Assembly (NCBI GenBank): GCA_030674155.1
Contig: CM060328.1
Coordinates: 45,354,158 to 45,418,157, forward strand
Direction: 5' to 3'
DNA: 64,000 nucleotides
Source: Stramonita haemastoma
Taxonomy: Eukaryota > Mollusca > Gastropoda > Neogastropoda > Muricidae
A model generated the notes under the pieces. That model did not search any database. It had not been told where the DNA came from and worked only from the letters and a program-made list of their open reading frames with translations. The position numbers were made by a program, and so were the translations under genes. This document shows, piece after piece, positions 28,831-42,363 of the stretch (position 1 is the stretch's first letter; every line of letters begins with the position of its first letter).

Positions 28831-30381
28831 AATCTTGTTCAATGATTGAGATGTTAAATGTTCAGGATTGTGTAGGAAGGTACACGAGGAAGAATATTGG
28901 GGAACTGAAATCTTGTAGTCATGAACAGCTCATCAAATCATTAGTTCCTGTTTTTTTCCCAGAAAATTATTTTACCATGTCATTAATAAAGGCTTCATCA
29001 AAGTTGACTAAGTTTGCAGGAAGTATTCTTAAATATTTGAACATTACTTAATGAATTACTACTACCACTCCAAGCACTGCTATTACTACTTCTACGAGCA
29101 CTACTCCTTCTACTTTTCTTGTAATGGAAACATTGTTTCTGTTTAATCTTAAATCAACTAAGTTTTTACCATGAATCAAACATGTACAAGCCATAAATAC
29201 AGGTACATACATACTCACATCGCATGCATGCGCACATGCACACAGACACCTACTTACATGTAAGACATGAAAAATGGCCGTAAGCTGTAGAAGAGGGTGC
29301 TGGAAAGCTTATCCAAATCAAAGATGACAATGACAACATGATAATGGGGTAGCGAGTAGATGAATGGCCATATGATGTATTAACACACCTGATATATCCA
29401 ATATTGATCGTCCTGCAAGGTGTTTGAAAAGTAATGCAGAATGCCTCAGAATGGTATAATGAACCTGGCTTGCAATAGAATTTACTAGATGAGACTAAAA
29501 AGAGCCTTGGCCAGCTGTGAAATTTGGAAAATTGATAATGAGCAGCAGAATGACTTGAAAACCTCAGGGTAGAGCGTCAGTCTGGAGAAGACAAGAAAAG
29601 TTACAGATCGCTAAATCAATGAAGAGTAAGGATGGAAAACAGTTATGAACGATTGTTTTGTCCATTAAAAGAAATCTGATCAAAACAAAAACAAAGTTTT
29701 GATGTGGTATACCGTTATGGCTAACATTGTAGGGTATCCAATGCATTAAACAGAACCCAGAAAGTATTCGTTCAGGCATCCAAATCACTTTGATGTTCCT
29801 TAACATCTGATACAATGACTGATTATTTCAGAATGAAGTGGACATCCCTTAAATTCATTATTGTATATTTCACGCAGATATAAAGTCAGTGTATTACTGG
29901 CTTTGATTAATTAATACATCTATTAATGGACGAGTCTTATTCTTGCCTGTTTAGAAAGTGTTTTTTTTCCAGGCAGATTGGGCTTTGACTTACAATGTGT
30001 GGTTTATTTGAGGAGTTAATGTGAAAAATTTTTATTTCACAGCTGAACCACTAAGAGTTGTTTGGTTGACATGAAATAACTCTTTTCTGCATGAAACCAT
30101 CTTAGACTCATGAAAATGCTCAAAGACAATGTAATGCAGGAATAGTCAGCCTCGGAAAAAGTACGGTGTATATTTTATGGATTTCACTTCAAAATTAATT
30201 TTAAATTGCTAGTTATTTGAAATGGCAAGAAATCTATGGAATTAGTGTGGCGTTTTTCCAATCATGGCTTCAGGCACTCTTTAAGTCATTTGTTAGCGCT
30301 TTTTTCTTGGTAAGAGGGGGATATTAATGAAATCAGTGTTGCAGTAAAACCATTTGATTTGTGTATCAAAATATTTAATGT
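28831..30381. other. Intergenic DNA, no gene seen
   Basis: AT-rich, stops in all frames, a few (ACT)n-like triplets near 29058-29105. Nothing recognised. Confidence 0.5.
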
Positions 30382-30597
30382 AAATAGTATCATGGAACAT
30401 TCAGTTTTATTGAGTTTCTATTTTTACATCATGAGTACAAAGTATATATCATGTGAGCCTATTTGCCCCTAATCCTCTCTATGCAAGATAAATAGTATCA
30501 TGGAACATTCAGTTTTATTGAGTTTCTATTTTTACATCATGAGTACAAAGTATATATCATGTGAGCCTATTTGCCCCTAATCCTCTCTATGCAAGAT
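30382..30597. repeat. Perfect 108-bp tandem duplication
   Basis: Units 30382-30489 and 30490-30597 both run from 'aaatagtatcatggaacatt' to 'ctctctatgcaagat' and appear identical by eye. Confidence 0.9.
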
Positions 30598-31063
30598 GCC
30601 CATGGCATAAATACAAAATAAAATAATTTGAATACTATGCTCTCTCTCTCTCTCTCTGAATTTATTACCATTCCTGGTCATCCCTTTTACTTGTATTATA
30701 GCTGAAGGCTGAAGTACAATAAACTGTTCACTCTCTCCGAGTCTCTCTCTCTCTCTCTCTCTCTCTCTGAGCTATCTTTGGCTCCATGCAAAGCCTCAGT
30801 GGGCAATTGTTGCACAGAATTCAAGTGTGGTAGACCACCCTAAGCGGCCTGTTACAACAGTTATCAAAAAACAAACCAAAAAACATCCATTTTGTTTTTA
30901 AAAAATTTTGTCTATAGATACATGTGCATTTATTGAAGTATACATCCTATGTATTGGCATTTTTATGTGTGTATTATGTGTGACATTTCTAGAAATGTGT
31001 ACCAAATGTGTCAAGTGTTTTTGAACTATTTGTTGAAATATTCATGCTTCATAGCTGCCAACC
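30598..31063. other. Intergenic DNA with (TC)n runs
   Basis: Short TC runs at 30641-30658 and 30743-30768; otherwise unique. The left target duplication of the next SINE-C (31051-31063) is here. Confidence 0.55.
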
Positions 31064-31351
31064 GCCGCCGCAGTAGTCTAGTGGTTAGGGCATTGGACTC
31101 GTAATCTAAAGGTTGCGGGTTCAATCCCTGCTTTCGGCTATGGCATTGTGACCTTGGAAAAGGCACTTTACAGCTATTTTCCCACCCCACCCAGGTGTAA
31201 AAGGGGTACCAACCTTGTGTCGGGGGTTAACCCTGTGATAGACTGGCGTCCTATCCAGGGGGGAGTCTATGACTCTCAGTCGCTTAACGCCACAGAAACC
31301 GGGATAAGCACTGGCCTGATGAGCCTTAGGCTCGGGACAGACTTTAACTTA
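31064..31351 (+). mobile_element. SINE-C with 13-bp target duplication
   Basis: Full copy with head 'gccgccgcagtagtctagtg' and end 'ggctcgggacagactttaac'. ATAGCTGCCAACC flanks it at 31051-31063 and 31352-31364. Confidence 0.93.
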
Positions 31352-32515
31352 ATAGCTGCCAACCATTCTTTTTTCTTCTTTTTTAAAAAAATATTTCCAG
31401 GTTTTAACTGCGATTCCAGATTTTAATCAAGGGGGGTTATCTTTTGTAAAAATGCTGCTTGACAAAAGGCATGGACTGATACAAACAGCCATAAATTTTT
31501 AGCAAGCCTCCCAACCCACCCCATCCTGTTTCGAAAAACAATAATGTGACAATCAATCATGTGAGCTGAGGCAAAAAAGGAGCTGCTGTTGTTGTGTGTT
31601 CCCCAGCTTAACACTGGGGGTCAGTCACCCAGAATGTGCACTCTGACTCACTCATCCCACCTGGGAATCACTGAGATTGAAATTGCACACTGAATGAGAA
31701 ATATCTCGCCATATAGGCAGCCATACTCCGACTTCAGAGGAGAGTGCGGGTTGTTATGTTAAGAGCTTTGTCATGGCTGAAAGCAATCTCAACACAACAT
31801 TTTACAACATAACATCATTTTAGTGTAGGCCTTGGCAGTGAGCTGACATCAATAACTGACACAGCTTTTGGCCTGGGCCAAAAACTGAGTGAGAAAGAGA
31901 TTTTCAGGAAAACGAGGGTACTTTGGGATTTACAGACATAAATAAGTGGCAACGTATTTTTTTAAATCACTCACTCGCCAACACAAAAACCTTGCATCAA
32001 TGTGAAATGCCTTTATTTAGTGAGCAACATTTTGATATTTAGCTTATACCAAAAAATTGTTTTGGTGGATAATTGAAGTTGACATAGGTAAGAGGAAAGG
32101 AAATGTTACAGGAACATGACAGATTTCAATCCAGTGAGAGATAAACAGATGAGCACACTGACATCAGTTAATATTACATGGGTACAGGTGCAAACAGAAC
32201 AATTTGTGATAAACACTGTATTTGACAAGAAATCATCATCAGAACACCATTTGGTATAATGTGGAGTTTAAGTATGTTCAACATCTAAAATCATGATCAG
32301 TGATATATTGTAAAAGATTAGCAGAGATAACAAAAAACAACAACAAAAACAACCCCACCTCCCTAATTTATAAATCTCATTGATGTCTTTTGAGAAAAGT
32401 ACAATTTTACCTTTCTTAGAGGAGTGAGGTCATTTGTTATTATCTCTGACTCTATCAGAGTCATAAGTTGGCTATCTTCACCTGATACCATTGACATGAA
32501 ATTCAGTCTAAAGCT
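31352..32515. other. Intergenic DNA, no gene seen
   Basis: Unique AT-rich sequence. The piece 31690-31860 ('atatctcgccatataggcag', 'taggccttggcagtgagctg') is a diverged partner of 23325-23345 plus 23700-23830, so it is an old repeat of unknown type. Confidence 0.5.
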
Positions 32516-32522
32516 GAAACAG

Positions 32523-32525
<3 letters not shown>

Positions 32526-32578
<53 letters not shown>

Positions 32579-32869
32579 CCTTAGTCTGGTGACTGTGGGG
32601 GCACCCCTGAAGACTTGACAACCAGTTCCCTCCATTCTTCTCTCTGTTCTGCCTCTCAAAATTTTGTTGAGTTCTAGGCCTGTCCATTCGCTGATGTTGT
32701 CCTCCCATCTCTTCCTTGGTCTGCCTCTTTTTCTTCTCTTTTGGACAGTGCCTTGCAGTATTGTTTTTGTAATTCCTTTTGATCTTGTGACATGCCAGTA
32801 CTATTTAAGTTTATGCTTCTTTACGATTGATAGAAGATTTTCGTAGGGACCAATGGTTTGCTGGATTCG
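32526..32869 (-). mobile_element. RTE-like 3' end with 10-bp target duplication
   Basis: A (TATC)n run (the GATA tail on the minus strand) to 32579, then 'gtctggtgactgtgggggc' and on to 'accaatggtttgctggattcg'. The direct repeat GAAACAGTAT flanks it at 32516-32525 and 32870-32879. Confidence 0.92.
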
Positions 32870-32879
32870 GAAACAGTAT

Positions 32880-34552
32880 ACACAGTGGTATCACTATCAT
32901 CAATCAGCTAGAAAGAAATAACTTCTTGACCCTGATTTGAATACAGTCTAACCAGTACTTGAACAGATCTGAGCTCACTGCTCTGTTGCCAATACTTTCA
33001 TCTGCTCTTGAGATTTGCAAGAAGTTCAAAGCAAAGGTTTCCCCACAAGCTTTTCAGCCCACTGATCCGTCCTTGTGGGGTTATTCCAATGACAAAACCT
33101 ATGATCACAAAAAGCTGCAAAACATCTCACACATTTTGAAATGAACGTGGCAACAACTTTACTTGTGAAGCTGTTCAAAGTACATGACAGCAGATTTAAA
33201 TAATATATATCTGACAGGTCTCGTATATTATTACTTATTGTCTGAATGTGTGTTTTGTAATTATTCTGTGTGCAACTTTATGTGTGAAACTGCGCAAGTA
33301 CTTAGCACCAAAATAATTGAAAATATTTGAGACAGTAGGGCCTACTCATATTATGGTTACTTAATATCTAAGTTTGCATTTTGAAATCATTCTGTGACTC
33401 CCTAGGAGAGTCTCTTCAGGAAGGAGTAAAATGTTCCGTATGAAGTGACCGGAACCACTATCAAGAACTGAGACCCTCTATACAACAGCAAAGACAGCCA
33501 CAACACTCTGACCATGGGAAAAAAATATAGTCATCAATGTAAAATAAAAACTGCACACCCCAAGCTCAGATTTTGCATGATAACCAAATTCTGCAATGCT
33601 CACTTCTTTTCTCAGTACGCCTCACCTGCACAAGCCTCATGACTTGGGACATCCTGCAGGACTGTCGCCCCACAGAGCAGAAGCCTTGTCTACTGAGACA
33701 AACGTATAGATGTATCTAAACATATAGTTGACTCCTGCCATGATCTTTCAGCAGATAGTGGTGTTCTCCAAGGTTTCTGGGGTTCTTGTCTGAGTAAACA
33801 AAGAAAAAGGAATGATAATCCTCTTTGAGTGAGGGGGGCACTGCAGAGGTTACGAGTCAAATTGCTTTGAATTGATATACAGATCTTGCCACAAAAATAT
33901 TAACTTTTGAGATTAAAAAAACAAAACAACAACAGATCACTCAGAGAATATGCTAAAGATTTCATTATTGAATCTGAAAACTCAATACAACCTTTACAGG
34001 ATGTACCCAATAATGCTGAACTCATGCGTAGCAAGATACAAGCCAGTTTTTTCCAGAAGTGATCTAAAACCACTTTACTGCCTGGGCAAAGTTTCAATAT
34101 AGAACTGAAACCTTTAAGCAATACAACAGCGAAAATCAACCCTTGAAGAAAAATCTCTCTTTTTTTGTAACCTCTAATATTATCCTTTAAGCAGAGTTTT
34201 TGTGTATATTGAAAATGTCTTTAATCATTGTAGCTCGTTTATAACCTATGTTGCATATTAACTTCATTCTTGCTTTTTGCTCAACAGTAACTTTTCTTTT
34301 TATTGTATTGACTAAGTATCGAAATGTTGATGCATTAAACATGATTTCAAAATTAAATTACATCAAAATCATTTGTAGTATGGTTTTCTCGTTATTTTAC
34401 TAAGCCGTCACTCAACTTGAAACCACAATGACAAGACATATGTGCTTTAATCAATAAGAAGTAATCTACTAGGCAAATATAATTAGAATACTGCACATTC
34501 CTTTTACTAAGAATTACAACATCACTAAAGTAAATCAATGGCATGACAGTGT
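32880..34552. other. Intergenic DNA, no gene recognised
   Basis: A 61-codon open frame at 32959-33144 (MNRSELTALLPILSSALEIC...) has protein-like composition, but I cannot assign it and no splice partners were seen. The rest is AT-rich with stops. Confidence 0.4.
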
Positions 34553-34566
34553 GTGTGTGTGTGTTG

Positions 34567-34609
<43 letters not shown>

Positions 34610-34618
34610 ATAATATAT

Positions 34619-34653
<35 letters not shown>
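34553..34653. repeat. (TG)n-(TA)n-(TG)n microsatellite
   Basis: TA core with an inverted junction (ata/tat) flanked by TG runs. Confidence 0.95.
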
Positions 34654-34655
<2 letters not shown>

Positions 34656-36329
34656 ACAGCTGAAGAAAAAATTTCCCTCTTCTGCTACTTTCCATCATTA
34701 ATATCTATATTAATAAGACTTCCATGAAATTGGCACAGAAACTTATTTCATCAAAAACCACTGAAACCGGGACCATAACAGATTATACCTTCACAGAGGG
34801 GTGTCTGTAGAAGTTGGATCAATTCAGAACAAATTACCAATTCCTTTTAAAATGACATGGAAGAGAGAGAGAAGAGATATTAACCCTATTCATACCAATT
34901 AAAAAGGGGAGATGAGCACCCCTTGCCCAAGCAATTTTGAGTTTACTGACTTGAAAAAGTGGGTGACCCAATAAAAAACATCATAACAAAAACTACTGGT
35001 TTGTTTGTGTTGAATTTAGAATGTATGTGGCAGAGTGTGCGTTATTTATCTTACAACAAAAAACTCAAAAGTGAAACTTGTTTCTATAATTAATACCTAT
35101 TTTAATCAGTACATAAAAAACAGAAACAGGTAATGCACTTGACAAGACCCTCCTTCTCAGTCCTCCAAAACTTCGACCTGTTCCACTTGAAGTTGATCAT
35201 TGTGGATCAGCAGCCAACTCTTCAGTTTTTTCTTCCATTTCATTTTCATTTTTGATTGAAGTTTCCCCTTTATCACTTGGTGAGGACTCGTCAGAACTTT
35301 CTTCTGCAGGATGGTCGGACTCACTGTCCGAGTCCAAAAGAAGTTCATAGTCGCAAAACTTTAGGGGAGGTGCTTGTCGCTTTGACATCATTTCATGATT
35401 TTAGCCGGTCCTAGAACGTTCTATCAATGTTTGTGCACACTACAGTTGGTTTCCTTGCCAGAAATGGCCCTGTAGGGCTGCAAGAATGATAACTCTCACG
35501 AGAGAAGTGCCGAAACAAAAGTACTCATTTGCAAACGAAAGCGATCTCGTTTGTGGTCTACCGTGACGTCATAACAAAAATGAGAATGTCTCGTTTGCGA
35601 TACAAACTGTGTTAAGTATTTCAAAATATTATCCATGCACAGACACAAAACTATGCTACCAGATACATCAAACACTTGAGCAAACATTAACTCCAAATTC
35701 CAGAATTTTATTTTAATTTGTTAGTACATCAGGCAATAATAAAACTGCACACAAACAGTGAAAACACCACAAAAATACTAGGTTTCCATCATACAACACT
35801 GATTTAGCAATCCATGATTTCTCTCGTCAACCTAGGTAAATGTTGCACAATTAACGTACACACATACTCAAAGACCATTCCGGTTAAACCAGCACACAAT
35901 TTAACACTATAGGATACTCTCAATCAAATCTCAACATACTTTTTTTTAACAGCAGTTAGAAGGAAAATAAATCAAAATGATGACAAAAACCAGAACATAT
36001 TTCAGATATCTGCTCTCACTAAATGCAGATCAGTTTGGAAATTCATGTGAATGAACAAAGCTCCTCATAACAGAGGACCTCTTTCTACAAAATAACCTCA
36101 CTGACGGCAGATCCACACACATGCCATACCTAAAGCAATTACCTGTAGGTGACATGTGGTTTAAAAAATAAAAATACTTCTAAGAGCTACATGACAAATG
36201 CCCCTCACAAAAGCAATGCATGCTTGCTTACCTCTCATCATGAACATTATCAATTTGTTAACAAAAACTGTCAAGGGTTGCTGATGTTTGTGAAAGTACA
36301 TTAACACAAGCGTGCATCCAACATGCACA
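34654..36329. other. Intergenic DNA with one small acidic open frame
   Basis: Unique AT-rich sequence, except for the open frame at 35197-35391. A CG-containing patch near 35400-35600 is the only less AT-rich part. Confidence 0.45.
35197..35391 (-). other. Small acidic open frame, unknown
   Basis: Encodes 64 residues starting MMSKRQAPPLKF, then a Ser/Asp/Glu-rich run (LLLDSDSESDHPAEESSDES). Acidic, Ser-rich N-termini of this kind occur in piggyBac-type transposases, but no catalytic domain was found on this strand nearby. It could be a transposase N-terminal relic or a first exon. Confidence 0.25.
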
Positions 36330-36660
36330 CACACACACACACACACACAACATACACACATACATACATACATACATACATACATAAATACACACACCAC
36401 TGCACTAGAAACACACAAATCAGCATATTATACAAATGCTCTATAAAACATTATTCCCTTATGCATTTGAAGCAAAAAGCTCTCACAAAGAAATGAATTT
36501 TACTCATCAACTTAATGCCTTGGGAACACATATCAACACATACACAAACACTGGATTTTATACACAATGCCTTGGGAACACAATCAACACATACACAAAC
36601 ACTGGATTTTATACACATTGCTTGGAACACACTACATAACAAACATGGTTTATACATTTA
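36330..36660. repeat. (AC)n/(ATAC)n and a ~55-bp tandem duplication
   Basis: AC then ATAC repeats at 36330-36395. At 36517-36630 a unit 'cttgggaacaca...atcaacacatacacaaacac' plus 'tggattttatacacaatgc' occurs twice with a third partial copy. Confidence 0.8.
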
Positions 36661-37236
36661 TGTTCAAACATAATGATTGCAATATTGCTTTCTTGTTACT
36701 GCTGTGTACCCGTTGACTTAAAAAAAAATCATTATGCTCTTTTTATTACCATAGAGAATGATGTGCGTAAGATGAAGACCTGCGTTTTATTATAAAACTG
36801 CAAAGCAGCTTTTGAGGGGAAACAAAAAAAAGGACCCAAAACATCAGAAAATTGATACGGAAGGGTCACATTGATTATATAAAGACAGCTGTATTGTCAT
36901 GTGTAATCATGAAAACAGACAGAGAGAATGCGTGTGTGTGCGCATGTGTTTGCGTGTGTGTGTGTGTGTGGTTAGTCTAATATCACTAAATGTGAACAGA
37001 CTTTAAACATACAACAACACAGGTGGGTGCATGCATGCTTGTGTGTAGTTTCAAAGAAAATGCAAACCACCAATCAACAACAGAGGAAGAGATGCCTTTC
37101 CTTGATGCAATAAAAATGCATCATTGACATCAGTCATGGTACGACATTAATCGTGGAGTACAGACAGGCCCAGTAGCTGACATAAACACTGGCTCCAACT
37201 CCATTCCCCTGTGAGTCCTTAGGATAAGACGTTAAA
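36661..37236. other. Intergenic DNA, no gene seen
   Basis: Unique sequence with a short TG tract at 36928-36970. Confidence 0.5.
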
Positions 37237-37630
37237 AGATTGGTGGATCAGTGGTCTACCGGTAATGTACCTGCCCAAAAAGCAAAAAGTGCGGTTTCAA
37301 TCCCTGTTTGTACCCAAAACTTTACCCCCCAGCTATTAGACAGTCTGGGTGCTAGTTTTGCGGATGAGATGATAAACCAACGTCTCATGTGCAACATGCA
37401 TTCAACACACATTAAAGAACCCATGATGACAAGAGTTGTCCCTGGCAAAATCCTGGTGAAAAAAGCGACACTGGTATATATGAAAACAAATACATATACA
37501 TGCAAACAGGACTTTTTTTTTTTTTAAAGGGTGGTGCTGCTCTTGTGGCAACACACTCTCCCCAAGGAAAGCAGCCTGAATTTCAAACAGAGCTATTTGC
37601 ATTGACTGAAAGTGTTATTCCATTTAATTC
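37237..37630 (+). mobile_element. SINE-E, full length
   Basis: 'tggtggatcagtggtctacc' head, 'gcggatgagatgataaacc' centre, 'agagttgtccctggcaaaat', end 'tttcaaacagagctatttgc'. Confidence 0.85.
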
Positions 37631-37892
37631 AGTTCTCCATGTAAGCACACACTTTATTTTGTTGTAATGTTAAGAACCTAACTACCTTCAGAAAAGAGTT
37701 GACCATCTATGGCAAGTGGTATGGATGATGAAAACATACCAAGCATGCAATTTACAACCTGAAGTGGGATGGACCCCACCAGATTCAAACAGCCCAAGAC
37801 ACGTGGCCAGTAAGTTTCAGCATTGTGGCACAATGACTCCTCAAGTTTAGGGGCGAGTCCAGTCAAATCAACATGCAAATAATTTTTTTCCC

Positions 37893-38672
37893 ATTCATTG
37901 GCTACAGTTCCATGGTTCACCAGTGGTGACATTTTGCAGTTACAATCATTTTTACCCACCATAAAAATAGCCACATTCCAACGACGAGGATGATGTCTTA
38001 ACATGACACCTGTGAACAAGCCTTTTAAAAAAATTTTGTCTTCCCTTTCTTTCTTTCTATCTATCTATCCCTTAGTCTGGCGACCGTGGGGGCACCCCTT
38101 AAGACTTGACAACCAGTTCCCTCCATTCCTCTCTCTGTTATGCCTTTCTCAAAGTTTTGTTGAGATCTAGGCCTATCCATTTGCTGATGTTGTCCTCCCA
38201 TCTCTTCCTTGGCCTGCCTCTTTTCCTTCCTCCTTGGACAGTGCCTTGCAGTATTGTTTTTGCTAGTCCTTTTGATCTTGTTACATGCCTGTACCATTTA
38301 AGTTTATGCTTCTTTACGACTGATAGGTTTTCATAGGGACCAATGATTTGACAATGATTGCTGGATTCTGTTCTGCACTTCTTTTTAGCTCATGTGATCT
38401 CTGACATTCTCTGTAGGAGATGCCAAGGAGTCTGGAAGCATCATTCCCTTCCTACAGGCTCGAAATGGCTTACTCTTCCAAAAGGTGGAACGGATTTTTT
38501 ACCATGTGTGCAAGATGTTCTGTGTGCGTTAGAACACAGGGCTTAGGTTTATAGTCTGATCTGAAGGACTTTGGGGGAAGTGGAGTCAGTGCTTATGTTA
38601 ACTCCAGGGTATAATTGTCAACTGTGGGCTGTCAGATCATGAGCACAACATTCTAACCACTAGGCTATCCTG
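37893..38672 (-). mobile_element. SINE-B split by an RTE-like insertion
   Basis: Starts 'ttcattggctacagttccatg', contains 'gatgtcttaacatgacacctg', is interrupted at 38048-38443, and ends at the tRNA-like head 'ctaaccactaggctatcctg'. The full SINE-B length without the insert is about 390 bp. Confidence 0.8.
38048..38443 (-). mobile_element. RTE-like 3' end with target duplication
   Basis: (TATC)n start, 'gtctggcgaccgtgggggc', through 'aggagatgccaaggagtctgg'. TTCCCTT occurs at 38041-38047 and 38444-38450. Second independent RTE insertion into a SINE-B. Confidence 0.88.
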
Positions 38673-40790
38673 CCCCTGTGCTAATGAATGAAAATAACCG
38701 AAACAGAAAGTGGATCATTTGTCTGGAGGAGGCAAAAACTACAGGATGTGATCGTTTCCTAAAATCTGAACATGAAAATGTTTGGAATAATGGGTGACCA
38801 TTGTTGCAGGGAACATGCAAGTGTGACAACACACTAAAACACGATTTGAAGTCCTTTTCCTTCTTAGCTAATGTACAACTAGAGTTTTGTTCATTACAGT
38901 ACAAAGTTATTTACAACATTGGAGATGATGATCATGATCATGATCATGATGATAACAGGAACAATGATGATGAGGACGGTGACAAGGTGAGAGCTGGTAG
39001 CAATCCTCTTATAACAATGGCATTTGTAAACCGCATACACATCACAATCCAAACACTGGGCAAAGACGCTTTAGTAAAGAGCCCTAGGACTAAGATTTTG
39101 CTTTAAAAATCACATACATCTTTTCACACAAAGCTCAGAGTGTGTAAAGGCAAATCAAACCAGACACCCCAGCAAACAGGAATTTGGATATTCCGCAGAT
39201 ATTCCTCAAATCAGCACAAACTGTGATATCAACTACATGGGAAAAGCACCAGGATTGTCCCCTCCCATAGATATATTTCAAACATTGCTCAAACAGATTA
39301 CAAAAGTTGTGCAAAAATTGACAGTTGAGCTACATGTCATCAAACAACAAAATAAAAAATAGACTGAAGTATACAATAATTTGGCATTTCATAACCATAA
39401 ATAGATTCGTAAAGTTTTCTGTCTACTTTCTCTCTCTCTCTTTTTGGTTGACGTTGTGTTTTCTTAAAATTACATATACTTGCATTAATGCACCCACACC
39501 TCCATACACAAGTACACATATATCCCTTTCATGCATTGCTTTCAAAAGGCAGCCAACACACATCAACTTTTTTTCAAAATAACTGTGTTGACATCAATGT
39601 ACTCAACAACAAAAAAGCAAACAAAACCAACCAACCTTTGATTGCACAATGTTGAGATTCACAACCAGACATGTTAAATATCATACGGAATTTGACTAGT
39701 GAAATAAATATTATCACATACTGACTAAATGGTTGAGTACAGACACATTATGAAAAGTGAGCTGCACAGTTTTTACAAATCTGGATTTTGACAGAATAAA
39801 AGCTTTTTTACACAAGCAAACAAAAGCTGGAAATTATTCAAAAGAAACTGTTGCCTAAATGCTACAAACTCAACATTACAATGACAGATTTTCCCCTCTT
39901 GAAATGGAGTCTTACCTAATCACAGCAAAAACTATTAAATGTCTAAAATGAATAGGCCTTAAAGGCTTAAGTTTAATACTGACTTTGTTCTTGCTTTTTT
40001 CACAAAGAAGTCAGATCTCATCCTAACTGTCATCAGGGTTTTATGCATAGTATCTATCAAAGAATTAGACAGACCTGAAGCATTACAGGAAGCAGGAAAG
40101 TTAACACAAAGCAGTGCAATTTAAGACAGAAAAAGAAATGCACTGCCAGCCACAACATTATTTCATCATTTTGATATTCTCTTTTACAAAGTTTTATTCA
40201 CAATACACATCGAAGTACAGGGTCACTGCCTTCTTACAACAAAATCACCATTTCAAACAGGCATTCTTTCCCTCAAAACAGTTGATTGTAAATGGAAGTC
40301 TTATTTTATTTGCAAACACCAGTCCTCATGTACTCCCCGACTCTTCACACCATAAAGGCATCACCATTTCCTCTTGCACACTGACTTTAAACTATCAAAA
40401 TATACTCTTCACACAAATTGTCTTGCTCTCCTGACTTTTATTTGTCAATGGATTTTTCTACTGTACAGTTTTATATTGATATTGCACTGCATTTGACAGA
40501 GACTCAGAGAAAAAAACCACAAAAAAACCCTCAAGAAATTACAACTGATGACGAATTTGCCTCAAGAATGTTGTAACAACTACTATTGAAAAAACAGTAC
40601 TATCAGCAGCACCATAATCATAATTATAACAACAGTAGTAATCAACATAACAAAAGCAAACAAAAAACAAAAAAAAATCCACACTTGAATACAGTTCTGA
40701 AAATCTTGAGACCACATAAAAGCGGATTAAAAAAAAAATAATCTCTCTAAAAAAAAAAGGGGATGTCACCAATGTTCACATTTATAAACC
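38673..40790. other. Intergenic DNA, no gene seen
   Basis: AT-rich unique sequence with (GATCAT)n at 38927-38951. The 39100-40780 part could be distal 3' UTR of the BTBD gene, but no polyadenylation site was assigned. Confidence 0.45.
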
Positions 40791-40819
40791 AGCATGCATA
40801 CACACCACACACACACACA

Positions 40820-42140
40820 TACACACACACACACACTCAGGACACAAAGGACTCTCCTTCACTTAGTAACTAGTCTAGTCAGATCAATGTTGGTTTATGG
40901 GCAGGAGGTTTACTATTCAGCTCCACCTTCTTTATTGAAAAAGCTACAAAGCATTGACAGTAAATCAATCAAACTAGCTCTTGGAGTTCGAGTGCATACA
41001 AATACACTGAATGCATATAGAAAGTCAATTTACTTTCTGTATCAGATCATCGTCATTTATCTGTAGCTAAGTTTGTTACAAGAAGTCTTTCAGTATCAAA
41101 CTCATTAAAAACTGAAGTACTCATTAATTCAGTCAAGGATTATCCTAAGCGGGCCCAACATATCTCATCACTTTGTCTAATTCATAATTACATAGATGAC
41201 TTACTGTCAGAGTGTAATATTGACATTCTTCAATACCCATTGTTCCAATAGTACCTAAGATACCACAGTGGGAACATAAGGAGGCTAAATTTTATATTGA
41301 TTATACCATTCACAAAAAAGATGAAAATATTAATATGTTGACATCTGATGTAAAACAACATCTTGAAACGAATTATCTTAATCATCTGAAGGTTTTTACA
41401 GATGATTCCGTTTATGACTTAAATCCAGGATCAGGTTTCATTATTCCTGCTCTGATGATACAAAAATCAATCTGTCTAGGGAAGGGCTTCTCAATATTCA
41501 GCACTGAGCTCTATGCCATACTTAAGGCTCTGGTTACTATAAATAACAGTCATTTTGCATTTTTTCACATCGTTTTTTGTGTTGACTCGAAGTCTGTACT
41601 ATATAGCATACAAGATTGGAGCTCAAAAGTAAGGACAGATTTATTATTTGAAATAAAATATCTGATACATTGTATCATGACAAAAGGTATCAGAATAGAT
41701 TTTTGCTGGATTCATTCTCACTGCGGTATATACTGGAATGAAATAGCAGACAATCTTGCAAAACAAGGTGCAAAAAGAGATTGCCCAGCTCATAACTTAA
41801 AAAATGATTTTCAAGAAATTAATTCATTATTGGAAAATCAGGTACACAAGAATAACTTCCATGGGAAATTAGAAATACTAGGCTATCTAAGACATATCAC
41901 TAACATCATTTATAAGTTGCGATTAAATTCTTGGAAGACCAAATATTCTCGAAAATGTTACTTGCTCCTGTTCTGAGCCATTATCTTGAGAACATATTCT
42001 TTTTCAATGTTCAGTTTTTAATCAGTTTACAAAGAAAATGGCATTGAAATTCAAAGGGAACCATTGAATATAGTTTTGCGAAAACCGTTGATTACTGATG
42101 TTGCTAGGATTATTTCCAAATCTTCTGTAAATATTTTATG
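40820..42140 (+). mobile_element. LINE relic with RNase H domain (I-like)
   Basis: Thumb-type text LVRSMLVYGQEVYYSAPPSL and LQSIDSKSIKLALGV (40870-40990) is followed after frameshifts by a 213-codon frame (41335-41976). It carries RNase H blocks: FTDDSVYD, FSTELYAILKAL, VDSKSVLYS, and WIHSHCGIYWNEIADNLAKQ. RNase H after RT is typical of I/Jockey-related LINEs with RNH. Catalytic D, E, D and D/H positions are mostly kept. A (CA)n tract marks its 5' break at 40800-40835. Confidence 0.85.
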
Positions 42141-42272
42141 GTAGGGTTTTTGTTTGTTTGTTCATTTGTTTGTTTAGTCTAATATCACCAAGTGTGAATA
42201 GACTCTAATTAAACAACAACAACAACACACACTCCTGGTATCACTGTATGTGGAAGGACACAAACTTGAAGA

Positions 42273-42274
<2 letters not shown>

Positions 42275-42360
<86 letters not shown>
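42275..42360. repeat. (AC)n microsatellite
   Basis: 43 near-perfect AC units. Confidence 0.97.
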
Positions 42361-42363
<3 letters not shown>

